A stretch of DNA of 44,807 nucleotides from Oscillospiraceae bacterium (GTDB taxonomy: Bacteria; Bacillota; Clostridia; Oscillospirales; Acutalibacteraceae). The translations under genes were made by a program, and so were the position numbers. This document shows, one piece after another, positions 22,765 through 32,800 of this stretch. Below the pieces are notes generated by a model. The model ran no database searches. It was not told the DNA's origin and saw only the letters and a list, made by a program, of their open reading frames with translations. Numbering within the stretch: position 1 is the stretch's first letter; every line of letters starts with the position of its first letter. The DNA lies in assembly GCA_015065605.1 (NCBI GenBank), contig SVPZ01000023.1:1-44807 (forward strand). The letters are read 5' to 3'.

Positions 22765-23377
22765 GTTTCTTTCTCCCGTCAATAATATTATAGGAACTAA
22801 AACACTTTCCCACCCATATATTCCAATTGTAACAAGCAGGTACGGAAAGCGTTGTTACCGTATTATCTATTATACAATAAAGAGAGTCCTCACTCAACCC
22901 ATTTTTTGAAATTTTATTCATAACCCCGTTTATTATATCGGTTTTGGCGGTAAAGCTTTGCTTATTAGCCAGAAGATTACATACCTGAACCCCCGTTAAG
23001 ACGTAATCTTCACCATCAATTTCAATGCCGCCGAGAGTGTCGATAAATTTCATTAAAAAAGAATAATCACAGGCAACGGTGTGTTCGGGAAAATATCCGT
23101 ATTTTGAAAAATCTTTTTCCTTAAAACTATTTAACAAGAGTATATTTGTGAAATTTTTGCTGAAAAGAAGTTCTATAACGGCGCAACTGTCATCTGAAAA
23201 GGTTATAAGCACGGTGGTGTCGGACGGTAAGAATTTTCCGTCAACGTAAGGAACGTCGGTTTTTGGTACGTCAACGCCTAAAAGTACCTTTCTTGAAAAA
23301 ATAAAAGCCGTTCCCATAAAAAACACGGTGCAAAGTATAATAATCAGAAAAAATGCAAGAATTTTTTTGAGTTTCAT
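22748..23377 (-). CDS. Membrane-anchored, short LCP-like (LytR-CpsA-Psr) protein
   Basis: The 209-residue protein has one N-terminal membrane segment (about 5-28) and an extracellular domain. The order ILLLNSFKEKD, HTVACDYSFLMKFIDTLGGIEID, LTGVQVCNLL and IINGVMNKI follows the LCP domain, in which DxLGGVxV and a later helix are conserved. It is far shorter than normal LCP proteins (about 280 or more), and I do not see the arginines that bind the lipid pyrophosphate, so it may be inactive or regulatory. The LCP assignment is by pattern only. RBS GGGAGG is strong. It is the first gene of the operon with the transglutaminase-like lipoprotein. Confidence 0.65.
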   Translation of the reverse strand: MKLKKILAFFLIIILCTVFFMGTAFIFSRKVLLGVDVPKTDVPYVDGKFLPSDTTVLITFSDDSCAVIELLFSKNFTNILLLNSFKEKDFSKYGYFPEHTVACDYSFLMKFIDTLGGIEIDGEDYVLTGVQVCNLLANKQSFTAKTDIINGVMNKISKNGLSEDSLYCIIDNTVTTLSVPACYNWNIWVGKCFSSYNIIDGRKKLDSNP

Positions 23378-23399
23378 AAAATTCCTCCCGCCTTTAGTA

Positions 23400-23429
23400 T
23401 TGACCGCGGAAGATAAGTTATGATAAAAT
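23400..23429 (+). promoter_or_regulatory. Promoter of the ABC-F gene
   Basis: TTGACC (23400-23405), an 18-base spacer and TAAAAT (23424-23429), preceded by TATG as in extended -10 promoters. It lies between the divergent LCP-like and ABC-F genes. Confidence 0.6.
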
Positions 23430-23458
23430 AAAAAAGATAACTTTTTCGGAGGAATTAA

Positions 23459-25357
23459 ATGTATCTATCACTTAAAGGCGCTTCTGTGGCTTTTGCAGGT
23501 CAGACGTTGCTTTACGACATTGATTTTGAAATAAGAAACAAGGAAAAGGTGGCAGTTGTCGGCAGAAACGGTTGCGGAAAAACCACCCTTTTAAGACTGA
23601 TATGCGGCGAACTGGAATCAGAGGGCGACGCTAAAGTGAGCGTAAGCGGCGATACCGTTGTAGGTTACTTAAAACAGATTTCCTTTGACGACCTTAATAT
23701 ATCTCTTGAAGACGAACTTGAAAAAGCCTTTGAACGCATACTTTCCATAAAAGCGGAAATGGATTCTCTTTCCGATTTGCTAAATAGGGGAGATAGCAAC
23801 GCTGTCGAAAGATACAGTCTGCTTGAGGAACTTTATAAAAATCTCGGCGGATATTATTATCAGAAAGAAAAAGAAACTATTATACAAAAATTCGGCTTCA
23901 ATGAAGAAAGAAAGCGTCCGCTCAGCAGTTTTTCGGGAGGACAGCTTACTAAAATTGCCTTTATGAAGCTTCTTTTATCAAAGCCCGACTTGCTTTTACT
24001 TGACGAGCCCACCAACCACCTTGACTTAGAAACGGTGGAGTGGCTTGAGGGGTATATTAAAAATTATCCGTCGGCGGTTATATTCGTTTCTCACGATCAG
24101 ATGTTTATCGACCGTATTTCCGACGTGGTTTATGAAATTGAATACGGCAGAATTAAAAAATACATAGGTAACTACACCGAATTTTTGAAGAAAAAAGAAC
24201 AGGAAAAGGAAAAACAGAGAAAAGAATACGAACAGCAACAAAAGGAAATAGAAAAAACCGAAAAGCTTATAGAACGCTTCAGATACAAGGCAACCAAGGC
24301 GGCTATGGTGCAGTCCCGTATTAAAAGTCTTGAAAAGACGGAGCTTATCGCCCCTCCCGAAGAAAGCGACACCCGTTCATTCTTTGCCGATTTTACTCCC
24401 GAACTGATGAGCGGCGGTAACGTGCTTGAGGTTAAAAATTTAAAGATAGGATATAGCGAAGTCTTAAGCAAAGTAAACTTTCTTATTAAGAGAGGGCAGA
24501 AGTTAGGTGTAATAGGCGCCAACGGAAAAGGAAAATCCACCTTGCTTAAAACCGTTATGGGAATTATTCCGCCTATTTCGGGCAATATCATTCAGGGCAT
24601 TAATCTTCGTATAGGTTATTTTGATCAGCATTTAGCGCAATACGTAAGTGATAAAACGGTGCTTGACGATTATTGGGATACCTTTCCCACACTGACTCAG
24701 ACCGAGATAAGAAGCGACCTTGGTGCTTTCCTTTTCAGAGGGGAAGACGTGTTTAAACAGGTTAACGTGCTGTCGGGTGGTGAGAAGGTGCGGCTTTGTC
24801 TTTGTAAAATGCTTAAAAAGAAGCCTAATTTTCTCATTCTCGACGAGCCTACAAATCATATGGATATCGTAGGCAAACAGGCGCTCGAAAGGATGCTTAA
24901 AAACTATCCGGGTACACTTATATGCGTATCTCACGACCGATATTTTATAAAAGAGGTTTGCGATAGCCTTCTTGTCTTCGGCGAAAACGAAACCCGTCAC
25001 TTAAAGTTAGGATATGACGAGTACGTGGAAACCGAGAAAGCAAAGGAACAACAGGCTACTAATATAAAAAGTGAAGAAAAAGACCCCGTTAAAAAAGGAA
25101 AATATTATTCGGCCTTTAAAGAACTTTCAAAAATAAATAAAAAAATAGAAAAAACCGAAGAAACCATAGCTATTGCGGAAGAATTTTTGGAGGGAATGAA
25201 GGCGGAGCTTTTAAGCGAAGAAATAGCCTCCGATTATTTGAAACTGGGTGAACTTCAAAAGGAAATTGAAGAAAAGGAAATAGAAATAAGCGCGCTTTAT
25301 ACCGAGTGGGAAGAACTTAACTTAAAGCGCGAAGAAATGAATGAAGCGGCGCAATAA
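23459..25357 (+). CDS. ABC-F family ATPase (ribosome-associated type)
   Basis: The 632-residue soluble protein has two ABC domains and no membrane part. Domain 1: Walker A GRNGCGKT (35-42), signature FSGGQ (158-162), Walker B and LLLLDEPTNHLD (178-188). An interdomain linker rich in Lys and Glu (about 240-300) is the P-site tRNA interaction motif region. Domain 2: GANGKGKS (353-360), LSGGE (438-442), FLILDEPTNHMD. A C-terminal coiled coil (about 545-632) follows. ABC-F proteins act on the ribosome, either as translation factors (Uup, EttA, YdiF-like) or as antibiotic protection proteins. The length and C-terminal coiled coil favour the YdiF/Uup housekeeping type. GGAGG precedes ATG 23459. A hairpin ends the gene. 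Confidence 0.9.
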   Translation: MYLSLKGASVAFAGQTLLYDIDFEIRNKEKVAVVGRNGCGKTTLLRLICGELESEGDAKVSVSGDTVVGYLKQISFDDLNISLEDELEKAFERILSIKAEMDSLSDLLNRGDSNAVERYSLLEELYKNLGGYYYQKEKETIIQKFGFNEERKRPLSSFSGGQLTKIAFMKLLLSKPDLLLLDEPTNHLDLETVEWLEGYIKNYPSAVIFVSHDQMFIDRISDVVYEIEYGRIKKYIGNYTEFLKKKEQEKEKQRKEYEQQQKEIEKTEKLIERFRYKATKAAMVQSRIKSLEKTELIAPPEESDTRSFFADFTPELMSGGNVLEVKNLKIGYSEVLSKVNFLIKRGQKLGVIGANGKGKSTLLKTVMGIIPPISGNIIQGINLRIGYFDQHLAQYVSDKTVLDDYWDTFPTLTQTEIRSDLGAFLFRGEDVFKQVNVLSGGEKVRLCLCKMLKKKPNFLILDEPTNHMDIVGKQALERMLKNYPGTLICVSHDRYFIKEVCDSLLVFGENETRHLKLGYDEYVETEKAKEQQATNIKSEEKDPVKKGKYYSAFKELSKINKKIEKTEETIAIAEEFLEGMKAELLSEEIASDYLKLGELQKEIEEKEIEISALYTEWEELNLKREEMNEAAQ

Positions 25358-25377
25358 TTTGCGCCGCATTACTTTTG
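25346..25377 (+). terminator. Terminator overlapping the end of the ABC-F gene
   Basis: GCGGCGCAA (25346-25354) and TTGCGCCGC (25359-25367) form a 9-bp stem with a four-base loop that includes the stop codon, followed by ATTACTTTTG. Confidence 0.7.
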
Positions 25378-25429
25378 TGCACTTATTTTTTATACAAGTG
25401 TACTAATTTGTTATTTTGGCTAATTTTTG

Positions 25430-25458
25430 TTGACTATTTTACAAAAATATGATATAAT
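25430..25458 (+). promoter_or_regulatory. Promoter of dockerin protein A
   Basis: TTGACT (25430-25435), 17 bases, TATAAT (25453-25458). It lies inside the reading frame upstream of the chosen ATG, which supports the shorter start at 25490. Confidence 0.8.
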
Positions 25459-25489
25459 TCAACCAAAAAATGAAAAGGAGAAATTCATT

Positions 25490-28400
25490 ATGAAAAAACT
25501 GTTAAGTATTTTGCTTAGTGTATGTTTGTTGCTCACAATGTTTATCATTCCTGTAGCAGCTGAAGAAACTAACGAAAAATTATACTATAAGTTTGATTTT
25601 TCAGAAGACACTCTTTACACAGACTATGCAAACCCCGTACTTCCCGAAGGTGTTTCTTATGAAAGCTTTTCTGCTGTAAGCACCAAGGGTAACAACGTAA
25701 TTGGATACGGAAAAATCGGCAATAAGGACGGTCTTTATATCCGTACTGCCAATTGCAATCATAACTTTGTTTTCACTCCTCTTAAAAAGGACGGTACTCC
25801 TATTGTTCTTGAATCAGGAAAAAACTACGTTATAGAATGGGATTTTACCATTACCCGTTTTTCCGGCGCATGGGCAAGACCTCATTTCGAACCTTTTACC
25901 ACCCTTGAAGGATTAAGCACTAATGCTGCTCCTCGTTACACTGCTTACTATGAAACCACCGAGGGTGAGGGTGACGAGGCTGTAGTAACCAAAAAATATT
26001 TAGGCTGGGCCGCAGAAGGTGGAAATAATTTTTTGGGTTTTGGTTCCCTTTTTGCGGGTAATCAGTTATTGTATTGGGACAAGGGACCCGATGGCGTTGC
26101 ATCAGATAAAAACAAGACTGTTTTAGATGCATACAGCAAAACGGTTACAACCGAAGGTGAAGGCGAAGAAGCAACCACTACCGTTTCTTTTTCCGCTATG
26201 GAAGAAAATGCATCTGCGGGAGACGATGTTGTTTACGATAACGGTATTTCTGCAAACGGTGTTAACTACTCTATCAAAAAAACCATTAATCTTGCAAGCG
26301 ACGAAGTACTTGAAGATACCTATGGCGTAATTAAGAATGAAGATGGAAGCTACACTTTTAACGGTGTTGATTATAACAACTTCTTAGGTCTTTCTCTCCC
26401 CGGTGGATATGGCACTTACTATTATCCCGGTAAGGATGAAAAGTCCGTTGAAAATATTCAGGATGCCGAAGGAAATTGGTTCCACAGAGGTTATTCCGAA
26501 TACTATATCACAGGACTTCGTATTTACGATGCTACCTATGATTTTACCAACGTTAACTTTGTAAACGGTACCGAAGAGAAGACTGTTGTGTATCTTCCCG
26601 GCGAAAAGATGGATTATCCTGCTGTACCCGCAAGTAGGAACGGCGACGTTGTTTGGTCACTTGCTCCCGATAAGTACGTAGCAGTGCCCGAGATTGCAGG
26701 CAACGAAGATTTCACTGTTTATGCGTATAATACCGGTGTTGTAGGCTTTGAAAATTACCTTTTTGGCAACGCTTACGTTAAAAATGTTTGGCTCACTAAC
26801 TCTATGGTAACCGACGAAAAGGCTTATTCGGGTAATAAATCCCTTAAATATCACAACTATAACCTTAACGAAATTACAACAGAGCCTAAAGATTGGTCAA
26901 CAAAATGGACAAATTATTATAGCTATGATGCCGACACCGATACCTTTGCAAAACTTTCCGGTGATGCTGCTCCTGCCTTTGAAACAGGTAAGTATTATAA
27001 AAACAGAGGTTCAGGTGAGGTTGAGCAGGGCGCTTTCTTTGTAAAAGATTTAGGTAATTCTAAGACAGACGGCAAAGCAACCGTTTATAACTATACCTAT
27101 AGACTTTCCTTTAAGTATTATATCCCCGAAGGAAATCAGTTAGGCTTTGTTGTTAATGCGATACAGTTCAATGCAACTAATATCTGGTGGGGTTCTCCTG
27201 TTGCCGTGGGCATTCCCGTAAGCATTGACGCTGCACCTACCGACGGTTGGCAGACCTTCGAAATGCTTCTTGTCGCTAAAGACCTTGAAGCAGTTTCTGC
27301 AAACAGCGGCGCAGGCAATCAGGTTATAGCTGTTAAGATTAACACTCCCACTTCAACAACAGCTAATGCAAGAAACGCAACTATCTATATTGACGACGTT
27401 ACCGTTGAAGATTTCGCTGTAGAGAACAAGGTTGTTTATCATTATAATGACGGCGTAACCGAAGATGTCGTTATTACCGAAGGCGTTGAAACAGGCGTTG
27501 CCTATAGCATAGACCGCATAGCTGACGCTCCCGAAGGAAAATACTTTGCAGGTTGGTACACCGATGAGGCTTGCACCGTTCCTGCAGGTGCTTCTGTTAT
27601 GGCTCCCTTAAGCGGAACTATTAACCTTTATGCAAAATATGCTGACTATAAAAACGGCGGCACCTTTAACTATAAGGACGCAAATATGAATGGCGTAAAC
27701 AACATTGCCTTTATGAATAACGGTGTTTATTCAAATACCGTTACCGAAGGCGGTTGGCAGATTATGACTCCTTCTGCAGACGGTTTGTATATCGCTAAGG
27801 CTAACGGTAACTCCTATGCCTTTGATCCCAGAAAGACCGACGGCCTTAATCAGAGAACCGATGCCATTATAAATGCGGGTTATCCTTACGTTGCAGGCGT
27901 TGACGCAGAAGAATCTACTACCTATGCAGATATGGAAGTAGGAGAAGAGGTAAATCTCGGATGGGCCGCAAATACCGGTACGGTTATTAAAAATGCTGAC
28001 GGTTCTGCCTTTATTCCTAAGAGTAACACCGACTATAAAGTAACCGTTAAAATGAACGTTACCGAGGTTGGCACCGGTGCTACCTTCGTAAGTGTTGTAG
28101 CCGGTAGAACCATGGCTAACGTAAATAAAGGCGCTAATGATATTGTTCCCAGTCTTTACGGCGTTAAGGCTTCTAATGCTGCTGTTGTTAATGAAGCAGG
28201 CGAAAAGGTACTTGAATTTACCATTAACACCGGTGATTTGAGTGATGCGGTTCCCGTTCTTTCACTCCACTATGTTATTAACGGCTTTAAAGTTAAGAAG
28301 GTTGCAGAGGCTAATGAAGTTACTTTCTATGAGCTTGACGATGGAAGAAAGGTATATCCTTTTGAAGTGACAAGCGCATTCAAGAGTTATCTTGAAGAAG

Positions 28401-29665
28401 TAGTTGTTACTGAACTTGATTCTTCCGTTACATTTGTGAACGGTGAAACTCAGACTACGGTTATGGGTATTAAGGGTGACGAAATCAAATATCCTGCGCT
28501 CAGCGCAAACATTAATTATGATCACGTATGGTCGCTTTCTGCTGACGAGTACGTTCCTGTTCCCGAAAACTTCGATGGTTCTGTTACAGTTTATGCTTAT
28601 AAGAGTGCTGTGATCGGCTTCGAAAACTATGCAAGTCATCCCTACGGATCCGGTGTTAACATCAGCGTAAGCGATGAAAAGGCATATAGCGGTAATAAAT
28701 CCTTCAGATATGAAGACGTTGACTATACAGCAGTCACTGCAGCGGCTGCTAATAAAGTTGTAGGAGAAGGCGAAAATGCTACTATTGCTTGGCTTGATCC
28801 TAATAATCAGTATTACTGGAAGGGTTGCTATACCTATGATGAAGAAAATAACGCATGGGTAAAAGTAACCGGTGACGAAGCGCCTGAATTTGAAGAAGGC
28901 AAGTATTATCGCGACAGAAATAACCAAAAAGACCATGGTATGGCACTTTGGAAAATAGAAAAGAATAAAGCGTATAAGGTAACCTATAAATACTTTGTAG
29001 AAAATATTACAGCAGATATTAACGTGACAGCGGTAGTAAGCGGTAATTCCAATATCTGGACTCCTTCTGCTATTTATGCAGGAAAAGCTGTAATCTCTAA
29101 GGATTCTGCCGTAGGCGAGTGGACAGATGCTGAAATTTACGTTAATAATGCATCTGCCTATACTGAGCTGTATATGCTCTTCAGTAACCCTGCAGTTGCA
29201 AGCGGTGACGTTGTTTACTTCGACGACTTTGCTATCGAAGAAGTTAAGGTTGTTTCCTTTGTAATCCCCGAAGGCTTTGTTGCTGAAGTTTACGAAGGAA
29301 CACTTAAAGATGGTGTTATCACTGCATATTACGGTATCGATGAAGAGATTAACGCTCCCGTTGTAGTAGATGCTGATGGCAACATCGTTGAAACTTGGAT
29401 AGATGCCGACGGCAAGATTGTCACCGAATTCGTAAGTAGCGGAGTTTATACTGCATACGTTGCTCCCGCATTCATATACGGTGACTGCGATGATAACGGT
29501 AAAATTGATACCACCGACCTTGCAGTATTAAAGCTTAACCTTGCAGGCCTTGGCGAGGTTGGTCTTGGCGGTGACTGTGACGGCAACGGTAAAATTGATA
29601 CTACCGACCTTGCAGTATTAAAACTTAACCTTGCAGGACTTGGCGAATTAGGCCCTGCCGAATAA
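25490..29665 (+). CDS. Giant secreted dockerin protein A
   Basis: A 1391-residue exported protein with a signal peptide (about 1-25, cleavage after PVAA). In order: N-terminal beta module (about 28-350), a VNG...VYAY InlB-like linker (355-413), a jelly-roll-like carbohydrate-binding-type module ending IYIDDVTVE (419-640), an InlB/Listeria-Bacteroides repeat (647-718), a second beta module (725-935), another linker (978-1037), a second GFENY...YFDDF module (1042-1251), a small Ig-like part, and a tandem dockerin (1330-1391). Dockerin loops are DCDDNGKIDTTD and DCDGNGKIDTTD. No catalytic motif was recognised. ATG 25490 is nine bases after AAGGAG; the frame opens earlier but runs through the promoter. 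Related to the two genes downstream but more divergent. Confidence 0.9.
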   Translation: MKKLLSILLSVCLLLTMFIIPVAAEETNEKLYYKFDFSEDTLYTDYANPVLPEGVSYESFSAVSTKGNNVIGYGKIGNKDGLYIRTANCNHNFVFTPLKKDGTPIVLESGKNYVIEWDFTITRFSGAWARPHFEPFTTLEGLSTNAAPRYTAYYETTEGEGDEAVVTKKYLGWAAEGGNNFLGFGSLFAGNQLLYWDKGPDGVASDKNKTVLDAYSKTVTTEGEGEEATTTVSFSAMEENASAGDDVVYDNGISANGVNYSIKKTINLASDEVLEDTYGVIKNEDGSYTFNGVDYNNFLGLSLPGGYGTYYYPGKDEKSVENIQDAEGNWFHRGYSEYYITGLRIYDATYDFTNVNFVNGTEEKTVVYLPGEKMDYPAVPASRNGDVVWSLAPDKYVAVPEIAGNEDFTVYAYNTGVVGFENYLFGNAYVKNVWLTNSMVTDEKAYSGNKSLKYHNYNLNEITTEPKDWSTKWTNYYSYDADTDTFAKLSGDAAPAFETGKYYKNRGSGEVEQGAFFVKDLGNSKTDGKATVYNYTYRLSFKYYIPEGNQLGFVVNAIQFNATNIWWGSPVAVGIPVSIDAAPTDGWQTFEMLLVAKDLEAVSANSGAGNQVIAVKINTPTSTTANARNATIYIDDVTVEDFAVENKVVYHYNDGVTEDVVITEGVETGVAYSIDRIADAPEGKYFAGWYTDEACTVPAGASVMAPLSGTINLYAKYADYKNGGTFNYKDANMNGVNNIAFMNNGVYSNTVTEGGWQIMTPSADGLYIAKANGNSYAFDPRKTDGLNQRTDAIINAGYPYVAGVDAEESTTYADMEVGEEVNLGWAANTGTVIKNADGSAFIPKSNTDYKVTVKMNVTEVGTGATFVSVVAGRTMANVNKGANDIVPSLYGVKASNAAVVNEAGEKVLEFTINTGDLSDAVPVLSLHYVINGFKVKKVAEANEVTFYELDDGRKVYPFEVTSAFKSYLEEVVVTELDSSVTFVNGETQTTVMGIKGDEIKYPALSANINYDHVWSLSADEYVPVPENFDGSVTVYAYKSAVIGFENYASHPYGSGVNISVSDEKAYSGNKSFRYEDVDYTAVTAAAANKVVGEGENATIAWLDPNNQYYWKGCYTYDEENNAWVKVTGDEAPEFEEGKYYRDRNNQKDHGMALWKIEKNKAYKVTYKYFVENITADINVTAVVSGNSNIWTPSAIYAGKAVISKDSAVGEWTDAEIYVNNASAYTELYMLFSNPAVASGDVVYFDDFAIEEVKVVSFVIPEGFVAEVYEGTLKDGVITAYYGIDEEINAPVVVDADGNIVETWIDADGKIVTEFVSSGVYTAYVAPAFIYGDCDDNGKIDTTDLAVLKLNLAGLGEVGLGGDCDGNGKIDTTDLAVLKLNLAGLGELGPAE
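29480..29647 (+). repeat. Tandem dockerin half-repeat (90-base period), gene A
   Basis: Two 78-base copies (29480-29557 and 29570-29647) start 90 bases apart, in frame, and differ at only a few positions; both encode GKIDTTDLAVLKLNLAGLGE. Ancient dockerin halves usually differ clearly, so this points to recent duplication or homogenisation. The same unit occurs in genes B and C. Confidence 0.9.
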
Positions 29666-29677
29666 TTAAAATTACGG

Positions 29678-29715
29678 AATACACCTTGGCAGAAATGTCA
29701 GGGTGTATTTTTGTA
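29678..29715 (+). terminator. Terminator of dockerin gene A
   Basis: A 14-bp stem with a few wobble pairs (AATACACCTTGGCA with TGTCAGGGTGTATT), GAAA loop, followed by TTTTG. It closely resembles the terminator of gene B at 33799, evidence that the whole unit was duplicated. Confidence 0.85.
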
Positions 29716-29744
29716 TGCTATTTGTACAAAAATGTGCAAATTTG

Positions 29745-29773
29745 TTGACAAATAATAATACATATGTTACACT
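29745..29773 (+). promoter_or_regulatory. Promoter of dockerin protein B
   Basis: TTGACA (29745-29750), 17 bases, TACACT (29768-29773). The -35 box lies in the small palindrome ATTTGT-TG-ACAAAT, shared with gene C. Confidence 0.8.
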
Positions 29774-29807
29774 TTTATTACCAAAATTATAAAAAGGAGA
29801 AATGTTT

Positions 29808-32800
29808 ATGAAAAAGTTATTAAGCATTGTGCTATCAGTTGCTTTACTTCTTTCAATGTTCACTGCAATTCCCGCAGTGGCTGTTGAAGGCGAAGAAGCT
29901 GCAGTTAGCACTGCCTTAGGCGACTATTATAAGTTTACCTTTGGCAAAGACGGCGACCAGTATGATTATACTGTAGCTAACAAAACTATCGGTGATACAG
30001 CCGGTCAGGCTACCTTTAAGGAAAACACTTTCTATCCATTGTTGATAGAAAATGCCGACGCTTCTAAAGGTTCTGCCGATTATAAGACCATTACTATCGC
30101 CGGTGGTGAAACCGTTGACGTTTTGGAAGTTAAGCTTTCAAATAACGGCTATTTTGTTCCTCTTACAAAAGACGGTACACCCTTCGAAATGGTTCCCGGT
30201 GTAAAGTATAACGTTAACGTTAAGTTCTTTAACCCTGTATGTAATACCTGGGGTCAGCTGATGACTGTTGCCGGCACTCTTAACGACAAGGTTGATAGTT
30301 ACAGCAAAAAGGTTAACGGTGTAACCTGGAGTAATGGCGAAGCTACCGCTAAAAACACTAATATAGTTGGCGCTCCCTTCAGAGCAGGCGGCGGTAACGG
30401 TATTGTTTCCGGCGGCTCTTATGCTGCATTCTTAAAGGAAGGCAGCTATGGCAAAAACAATATTGCTGCCTCGTGTATTTGTGAACAGTATTCCACCGAA
30501 GAAAACCCCATTGAATGTACTCATAGTTCAAGATACGTTACCCCTTATAAAGAAGTGTCCGACATTTTGGGCATTCCCGAGGCAAACGGTGTTTACAATG
30601 AGGAAAATAATTCCTATTCTACTAAGTATTCTTACGTAGATGAAACACCCGACGATGCAAGCGACGACGTTTACGTTGAAGGTAATAACTACCTTGCATT
30701 TACTTTAAGCGGCGGAAAGGTTTCAAACTATAAAACCTATCCTATTTATTCAAATGCAACTGCTGAAGAAATCGCAGCAGCAGGTGAAGAGTCCATCTGG
30801 CAGATTGTTTCTATCGAAATTGCCAGCGAAAACTTCAAGTCAAAACTTTCCTACAGCGTAAACGGTGAAATTATCAAGACCGTTGAGGGTGACGCTGAGA
30901 CCCCGCTTGAAGCAGTTGTTCCCACCGTTCCCGAAGGAAAATACTTCGTAGGTTGGTACAATGATGAAGCTTATACCGATGTTTTCACAAGTACTGCTCT
31001 TGAATACGGTGTTAAAACCGTATATGCACGTTTTGCTGATTACGGCACTTATGCTAAAAATGACTACGAAGACGGCAAAATGCCCGCTACTGCAATTATG
31101 AGTTATGCAGGCGGCTCATATTATCCGTTGCTTGGTTATAGTTATAAGGGTAGTTCCTATGATAGCCAGGAAAACAAAGGTCAGCTTAAAGCTCATTTAG
31201 AGCGCGCAGGATTTTCTACCGAGTTCCCCGCAAGCGCTATCGCTTTCTATAGTGATAGAACCTGGGGTATGCCCGGTTGTGCAACTTTCTATAACGCTGA
31301 CGGAACCCTCTTTGTTCCCAAGGCAGGAGATACCTATAAAGTTACCTATAAATATATGGCTCCCGTTCATAACGGAAGCAATATGGCAATTAACATAGGT
31401 TACGGTATTTCTATTGCTCATGCAAATAAGACTACTACCGGTGATAAGGGCGTTACAAAATCCATCTTGAAATATAACACAATTACCGAACCCGTTACCG
31501 AGTGGACTACAGTATCCGAATTTATTACTGTTCCCGAGGCAAGCGACAGCTACGTTCCCGCTATTGCTCTTCAGATTAACGGTGTAGGTAAAAAAGCTGT
31601 TTATGAAGAAGACGGAGAAACTGTTAAGTATTACGACTACTCTGCAGTATTACTTGATTATATTGAAATCGAAAGAGTTCCCGTTGGTAAGGTTACCTTT
31701 ATGAATGCCGACGGAACTGAAAATTCTGTAGCAAGTGTTGCAGTTGGCGGAGAAATTCCTTATCCTGTTCTTACTGCTTCTCTTAACACAGATAACGTAT
31801 GGTCTGCTTCTGCTACCGAATACGTAGCACCTCCCAAGACCGTTGAAAAGGAAGAAGAAATTACCGTTTACGCTTATGAGAGTCCTGTAATTTCTTATGA
31901 AAACTATCCCGTATCCAGTGACGCAAACGTGGCTCTCCACGGCGGCGCTATTGCTTACGACGACGAATTGAACGCTGTTGTAAGCGATAATGAGGCTTAC
32001 AGTGGCGAAAAGTCTATGAGACTCAGAAACTACGGTTTCCACTGGGTTATCACCGAGGCTCACTATAACACTGCTGTTACTGCCGGCGCTTATAAATATG
32101 ACGCCGAAACCGATAGCTTTGTTAAACTCGACGAGGTTCCCGAATTCGTTCCCGCTACCGCTGAAACTATTGCAGACGGTACCGCTATTGCGTTTAAACG
32201 TACTTCTGTTGAAACCGGTATGAACGTTATCCGTGATTTCGGTTCAGTTGAATCTCTTACGTTCGACTATAAGATTACCTTTAAGTATAAGGCAACCGCA
32301 AATAATACTACTACATCCACCCTTTCTGCCCGTCTTTTCCCCAAGGGTAACATCTGGTGGGGAAGTCCTGCAACTCTTGTTGGTTCTTTCACCTTCCCCG
32401 CAGGCGCAACTGACGGTTGGGTAACGGGCGAAATGTACGTTAGAGCAGAAAATGCTTTTGGCGGCAGCATAGCAAAAGCAGCACAGGTTCTCGACCTTAA
32501 GTTTAACGGTAATGCAGAAGCCTTCACCAACGAAATCTATATCGACGATATCACTATTGAAGAGGTAGAAGGTCTTGGTACCGTTACCTACGTAAACGGC
32601 GAAACCACTACCAATAACGTTTATGTGAGTGGCGATGAAATTTCCTATCCCGCCCTTCCTTCCGACAGACAGGGCGATATGGTATGGTCACTTTCTGCTG
32701 ACGAATACGTTGCTGCTCCCAAAACCTTCTCTGAAGATATTACCGTTTACGCTATTCTTTCCGACGTTATCGGTTTTGAAAGCTATTGCGGCGATAAGGT

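Noticed and set aside
25427-25489. Upstream start for dockerin protein A
   Set aside because: The segment contains the promoter, and the signal peptide begins at the ATG at 25490 behind AAGGAG.
28262-28936. Antisense frame (224 codons) opposite dockerin gene A
   Set aside because: Shadow of the coding strand; similar shadows occur opposite genes B and C in matching places.
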